From positions 1-64,000 of the forward strand of contig NZ_JBLZFZ010000037.1 of the NCBI RefSeq assembly GCF_050753385.1: a stretch of DNA of 64,000 nt. The letters run 5' to 3'. Of this stretch, positions 60,631-64,000 are shown in pieces. How positions within the stretch are numbered: position 1 is the first letter of the stretch; the number at the start of each line of letters is the position of its first letter. The position numbers and the translations under genes are program-made. The notes under the pieces were generated by a model that saw only the letters and a list, made by a program, of their open reading frames with translations, was not told where the DNA came from and searched no databases. This stretch comes from Pantanalinema rosaneae (GTDB lineage: Bacteria > Cyanobacteriota > Cyanobacteriia > Leptolyngbyales > Leptolyngbyaceae).

Positions 60631-60942
60631 TTAGCTGGCAGCTTCAGCCGGTCGTTGACTGCTAGTAGCGGAGGACACTGGCTTGGGTTGCGTCGCCGTA
60701 TCGATCGGCGATACTTCAATATGATTGAGCAACGTCGTGACAAAGGCAAATAGCAGGAACGGCAATGTCAATACTAAAATAATTCCCACCGTTGCCAGAG
60801 CATACACTGGACGACTTGCTCCCATCAGCGCCAGTGCTGCCGACAAACTGACGAAAATTACAATTAACCACACAATAATTTGTCCGTAGATGTCACCAAA
60901 GGACAGCGTACAAACTATCCGGTACTTCGATGCATTGCTCAT
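60631..60942 (-). CDS. Small membrane protein, 103 aa
   Basis: The protein has two hydrophobic helices (about 21-42, VWLIVIFVSLSAALAL; and about 47-72, YALATVGIILVLTLPFLLFAF) and a soluble Ser/Pro/Thr-rich tail. No named function is recognised. It lies upstream of sdhA on the same strand but is separated by about 170 bp and a strong hairpin, so it is probably a separate transcript. Confidence 0.78.
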   Translation of the reverse strand: MSNASKYRIVCTLSFGDIYGQIIVWLIVIFVSLSAALALMGASRPVYALATVGIILVLTLPFLLFAFVTTLLNHIEVSPIDTATQPKPVSSATSSQRPAEAAS

Positions 60943-61349
60943 GACGTGCCTCTAACAACTTGGAGTACGACGTGCTGTAAATGTATAAGGTAAAGCGTTA
61001 ATTGCATGGTGTACTATTTCTAAACCTTTTTGAAATGTTTGTTACCCAGCTTTACAGTTGTCGTCCTTGCTCCCGATCGTAACGTATTCGTTGAGTTCAG
61101 CCAGACTCCAAAAGCCGCAATTTTTTTGCTGATCAATCCAATATGAGGCAGAATGCTACCCTAGCAGTAGGTGGCTCAAGTATGGCAAATTTCAGACTAT
61201 CGATATTCATCGCCAGGTTGCAAAACCTCTAAGCTCAGTAATAGCTAGAATTTTGCCCGTCTCCGTCGATGATCTCAGTGTGCTGTTGCGTCTACTTAGA
61301 ATAATTTTGTAGTCACATTCAACTGTAGTATCGGGGCTTGACGACATCT
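60943..61349. other. Intergenic region between divergent genes
   Basis: About 400 bp of AT-leaning sequence with no convincing ORF, tRNA or known RNA motif. It must hold the promoters of the divergent membrane-protein and PIN-domain genes, but no clear boxes could be placed. Confidence 0.55.
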
Positions 61350-62162
61350 ATGTCTCTGTTACCTCCCCTGTTAATCGTCTTAGACATCAGCGCGTTGCTA
61401 GCTGGCAGAACGCGGGATTGGCAAGAGTTCTCCCGCACCGGAGAATGCTATGTGCCAAGAGCCGTGTTAGATGAAATGGCAGTGCTCAAAGATCACGCCC
61501 CAGAACCAGAAATCGAGAGTATCGCTAGGGAATTTGACCGATTTTATCCTCAGAGCGGTTGGAAAGAGGCTACGGCGATCGCGGATCATGAGTCGCTTAA
61601 ACCGGCGGCAGGTCATACGTTGAGCAAAAAGGCGCGGCTGTCTACCACAGTGCTTCAGCATGTCTATGGGCTGGCAGAACGGCGCTCCGATGCTCTGGTG
61701 GTATTGGTTGCCAATGACCAACCCTTGCTGAAACGCTTGCCAGCCTTAGATATGCCGAATCTCTGCGGACTGCCCTTGCCTGCCCTGATCAATTGGAGCC
61801 GCACCCAGCGTCGCCCTCCTGTCGTGACGCATCACATGCAGGACATGAAGAAATCACCGGCTCAAGTCGCCAGCAATGTCGCGGCTCGACCAACCTCAAC
61901 GTCTGGCCCGAAAGCGATCGCCAAACCTTCGGCTGGAGTTCAACCCTTACCCAATCGTCCAACCTCCGTCACACCGGAACAATGGGATGCCCGTCGTCCT
62001 AAACGGCAATTCCCAATTAAACCCTTAGTCAGCAACCTGGTGAGTTTGCTCGTGTTAGCGTTCATCGCTGGAGGGATCTGGCGGTTTGCCCATCCCAGCA
62101 GTTTTGCCCAGGTCTGGAACCAACTACCGTTTGTAGAGCAACCAACGAAAAAAGCGAAATAA
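61350..62162 (+). CDS. PIN-domain protein with C-terminal membrane anchor
   Basis: The 270-residue protein starts with a PIN-type nuclease domain (about 8-135): first Asp in LLIVLDISALLAG, Glu in RAVLDEMAVLKDH and a later Asp in VLVANDQPLLKRL. A basic linker and a membrane helix (LVSLLVLAFIAGGIWRFAH, about 228-248) follow, so the domain would be tethered at the membrane. No antitoxin-like gene is adjacent. ATG 61350 is chosen over TTG 61338. The next gene overlaps its stop by 1 bp. Confidence 0.82.
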   Translation: MSLLPPLLIVLDISALLAGRTRDWQEFSRTGECYVPRAVLDEMAVLKDHAPEPEIESIAREFDRFYPQSGWKEATAIADHESLKPAAGHTLSKKARLSTTVLQHVYGLAERRSDALVVLVANDQPLLKRLPALDMPNLCGLPLPALINWSRTQRRPPVVTHHMQDMKKSPAQVASNVAARPTSTSGPKAIAKPSAGVQPLPNRPTSVTPEQWDARRPKRQFPIKPLVSNLVSLLVLAFIAGGIWRFAHPSSFAQVWNQLPFVEQPTKKAK

Positions 62163-63208
62163 TGTGGAACTTGATCCGGCGATCGTGGTGTCTAGGAATA
62201 CAGTTCAGTCCCAAGCTGGCAGCATGGCTTCAGAGTATTGGCTCCCTGCTCCTTGCCAAGCCAGACTGGCAAAAATTTTGTTTGCCCAAACCTATTATGA
62301 CTATCTTGTCTACCCATCACCCGTCCGCGTCAATGTCTCCCTCCCCCAGTTCTCCTGGTTTGCGTCACTATTTGACCACCACCTTCCTGCTGACCAGTCT
62401 CCTATCCGTGGGGTTGATTGCCGGTTGCAATGCCGCTACTGCGCCTGATGTTGTAGTGCCAACCACCACCGTTCCCAGCAACGAAATCAGCCAAAATCAG
62501 CCTGCTCAACTCCCACCTGCGATCGCCAACGCCCTCCGTCAGGACATCAACAAACGTACTCAGATTCCAGTTGGTAACATCCAGGTGAGTGAAGCAACTC
62601 CCAAAACCTGGGCAAATGGCTGTTTGGAACTGGCAACACCCGATGAAATGTGCAGTATGGCAATGGTCAATGGTTGGCGGGTTGTCCTGACGGAGGGTAG
62701 CCAGCGTTGGGTCTATCGTACCGATGACGCAGGACGCAACTTCCGCTTAGAAACAGCCACCAATACCCAAACCACTGTGCCGCAACCAGGACAGATTCAG
62801 TCCAGCCGGATTCCCACCAACGAGATGCCAGCCAATTTACAAAAAGGCGTGATCTTGCGATCGATCGCCAGTGGTGGCTTTATTGGTCGCACAGTGCAAA
62901 CCACCTTAATGAGTGATGGGCGGCTAATTCAGGAAACCCTTAGCCCCACGGGGAACAGCAGTAATTCCCAGGTGCGGCAGCTATCGCGACAACAGGTTTA
63001 TCAACTCCAGCAACGGCTCGACCAATACCGGATCAAACGGTACGATCGCCAGAGTTTCCCTGCCACGCCGGGGTCAGCCGATTACATTACCGTCACGCTG
63101 TCTGGTCGCTTTGGCACCGTCCGCTATGCCGACAGCATTCAAGATCAATTACCACCTACCCTGCAACAAGTGATCGACACCTGGAATCAACTGACTCGCA
63201 GCATTTAG
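62162..63208 (+). CDS. Lipoprotein of unknown function
   Basis: The 348-residue frame overlaps the PIN gene by 1 bp. A lipoprotein signal peptide is plain at TTTFLLTSLLSVGLIAGCN (lipobox LIAGC), about 90 residues in, so the true start may be an internal ATG at 62297 or 62333. The mature part has a domain with GNIQVSEATPKTWANGCLELATPDEMCSMAMVNGWRVVL and a second with LMSDGRLIQETLSPTG. I do not recognise the family. Its end overlaps the convergent membrane-protein gene by 4 bp. Confidence 0.78.
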   Translation: MWNLIRRSWCLGIQFSPKLAAWLQSIGSLLLAKPDWQKFCLPKPIMTILSTHHPSASMSPSPSSPGLRHYLTTTFLLTSLLSVGLIAGCNAATAPDVVVPTTTVPSNEISQNQPAQLPPAIANALRQDINKRTQIPVGNIQVSEATPKTWANGCLELATPDEMCSMAMVNGWRVVLTEGSQRWVYRTDDAGRNFRLETATNTQTTVPQPGQIQSSRIPTNEMPANLQKGVILRSIASGGFIGRTVQTTLMSDGRLIQETLSPTGNSSNSQVRQLSRQQVYQLQQRLDQYRIKRYDRQSFPATPGSADYITVTLSGRFGTVRYADSIQDQLPPTLQQVIDTWNQLTRSI

Positions 63209-63636
63209 GGTGACTTGCCGGATTTTGTCGTGGGATCAAGCTGTTTTTGTAGGGGGCGAATTTTGCTGGCACGTCCCGCGATCGTGGCGGTCGTTTTATC
63301 GAGTTGCACGTAGATTTTGCCGGAGAAAAATTGGCTTAAGCCCGATCGTTGATACACAGTAAAACCATTCAATTCGGAGAACTCCTGATAGCCCCAATCG
63401 TTAAGGGTTTTCAGGAGTTGTTTCTGAAATGCACCCTTGTTTTTTACTGGCAAAGATATGGTTTGACTGCTATTAAAGCGGGCACCCAAAAATCCGGCGG
63501 CTAACCCACAAAACATGCCAACTTGAAACGGATTCGCGACTTGTAAGGTTTCGCCCCCTTGCAGCACTACGAACACCACAATAAAGGTTGTCACCACGAA
63601 ATAATACAGAAAGGTGGGCATATATCCCGGTCCCAT
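63205..63636 (-). CDS. Small membrane protein, 143 aa
   Basis: Two N-terminal hydrophobic helices (FLYYFVVTTFIVVFVVLQGG and VGMFCGLAAGFLGARF) precede a soluble C-terminal domain (KNKGAFQKQLLKTLNDWGYQEF and KIYVQLDKTTATIAGRASKIRPLQKQL). No named function. It lies just after the coaBC fragment on the same strand and may be co-transcribed. Confidence 0.78.
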   Translation of the reverse strand: MGPGYMPTFLYYFVVTTFIVVFVVLQGGETLQVANPFQVGMFCGLAAGFLGARFNSSQTISLPVKNKGAFQKQLLKTLNDWGYQEFSELNGFTVYQRSGLSQFFSGKIYVQLDKTTATIAGRASKIRPLQKQLDPTTKSGKSP

Positions 63637-63653
63637 CTAAACACACCTCCCAG

Positions 63654-64000
63654 CTAAATTTTCTGGACAAAATCAAATAACTCATGTGCCATTCGTAGCT
63701 TACTGCACGGTTGGTTAATCATCAGCCGATTACCGTGGTAGTCAATAAATACCGCTTGATTTAGATCGCTGCCAAACCCACTATTCGGCTGATCAATTGG
63801 ATTCGCCGCGATCGCATCCAGTTGTTTGCGCTGAAGTTTCGCGATCGCCGGAGCGACAATATCACCCGTTTGGGCCGCAAACCCAATCACCCGTTGATGG
63901 GGTTGTTTCAGCGATACCAGTTCCGCCACAATATCCGGCACAGGCTCTAATGGAAGCTGCTCGGGTAATTCAGCTTTGGGTACTTTCTCGGCACTGTACT
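63654..64000 (-). CDS. coaBC: CoaBC (phosphopantothenoylcysteine synthetase/decarboxylase), C-terminal fragment
   Basis: The frame is open to the window edge, so the gene is cut. The visible part is the CoaB (ligase) end: PDIVAELV, RVIGFAAQTGD, KLQRKQLDAIAANPID, NSGFGSDLNQAVFID and CSKLRMAHELFDF, all typical of the CoaB domain. The enzyme makes 4'-phosphopantetheine in CoA synthesis. Confidence 0.93.
   Translation of the reverse strand, partial: YSAEKVPKAELPEQLPLEPVPDIVAELVSLKQPHQRVIGFAAQTGDIVAPAIAKLQRKQLDAIAANPIDQPNSGFGSDLNQAVFIDYHGNRLMINQPCSKLRMAHELFDFVQKI

Noticed and set aside
61350..62162. VapBC-type toxin-antitoxin pair
   Set aside because: The PIN domain has a membrane helix and no small antitoxin gene upstream or downstream.

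Overview
The window is cyanobacterial chromosomal DNA at the end of an assembled contig. The HIP1 octamer GCGATCGC and its GATCG core recur throughout. Several genes are cyanobacterial or photosynthetic: the PSII subunit PsbQ, a separate beta/epsilon ATP synthase operon, a DUF2811 protein, a phasin-like protein and a MEKHLA-domain protein. The many sensor kinases, cyclases, TPR proteins and short GGGGAGAT-type repeats suggest a filamentous, Leptolyngbya-like organism; that placement is inference. Bases 1-19 are a Nextera/Tn5 mosaic-end adapter, so the left edge is a library artefact and the first gene is truncated. No CRISPR array, phage, complete insertion sequence or rRNA operon was seen.

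Layout. 0-8 kb: end of a TrmH/TrmJ-type RNA methyltransferase, a membrane-anchored class A beta-lactamase-like protein with a long basic N-terminus, a cysteine desulfurase, a small conserved protein, an alpha/beta-hydrolase without its nucleophile, psbQ, a DAO-family oxidoreductase, tRNA-Trp and rplS. 8-12 kb: a five-gene nickel/cobalt ECF transporter operon (lipoprotein, NikL-like protein, CbiM, CbiQ, CbiO). 12-23 kb: a two-domain M16 peptidase, a cyclic-peptide-type ABC exporter, an M23 peptidase, GST, a TPR protein, a membrane GNAT and an M20 amidohydrolase. 23-35 kb is a signalling region: a hybrid kinase / class III cyclase / CheY operon, an AEC permease, a degenerate REC-GGDEF protein, a TPR-glycosyltransferase, and a Ser/Thr kinase preceded by a coupled mini-ORF.

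35-50 kb: anmK, smc, a PRC-barrel/SET pair, a Cache histidine kinase, a Cys-rich protein, a phasin-like protein, the SRP RNA gene, atpD-atpC and an HDAC-family deacetylase. 50-64 kb: an exported beta-carbonic anhydrase, a MEKHLA protein, a hydrolase/Rieske pair, a second adenylyl cyclase, an unrecognised serine-hydrolase-like protein, a strong oriC candidate, DUF2811, a RecB-type nuclease, GGCT, sdhA, a membrane-anchored PIN protein, a lipoprotein and the end of coaBC.

The most notable signal is at 56.01-56.15 kb. An array of same-orientation DnaA boxes, several spaced 11 bp apart, lies next to an AT-rich stretch, with neither dnaA nor dnaN in the window. Other points of interest are the minisatellite family inserted in frame into coding genes (including smc), the 49-codon ORF that overlaps the kinase start by ATGA and resembles the kinase's own C-terminal domain, and several signalling domains that have lost catalytic residues.
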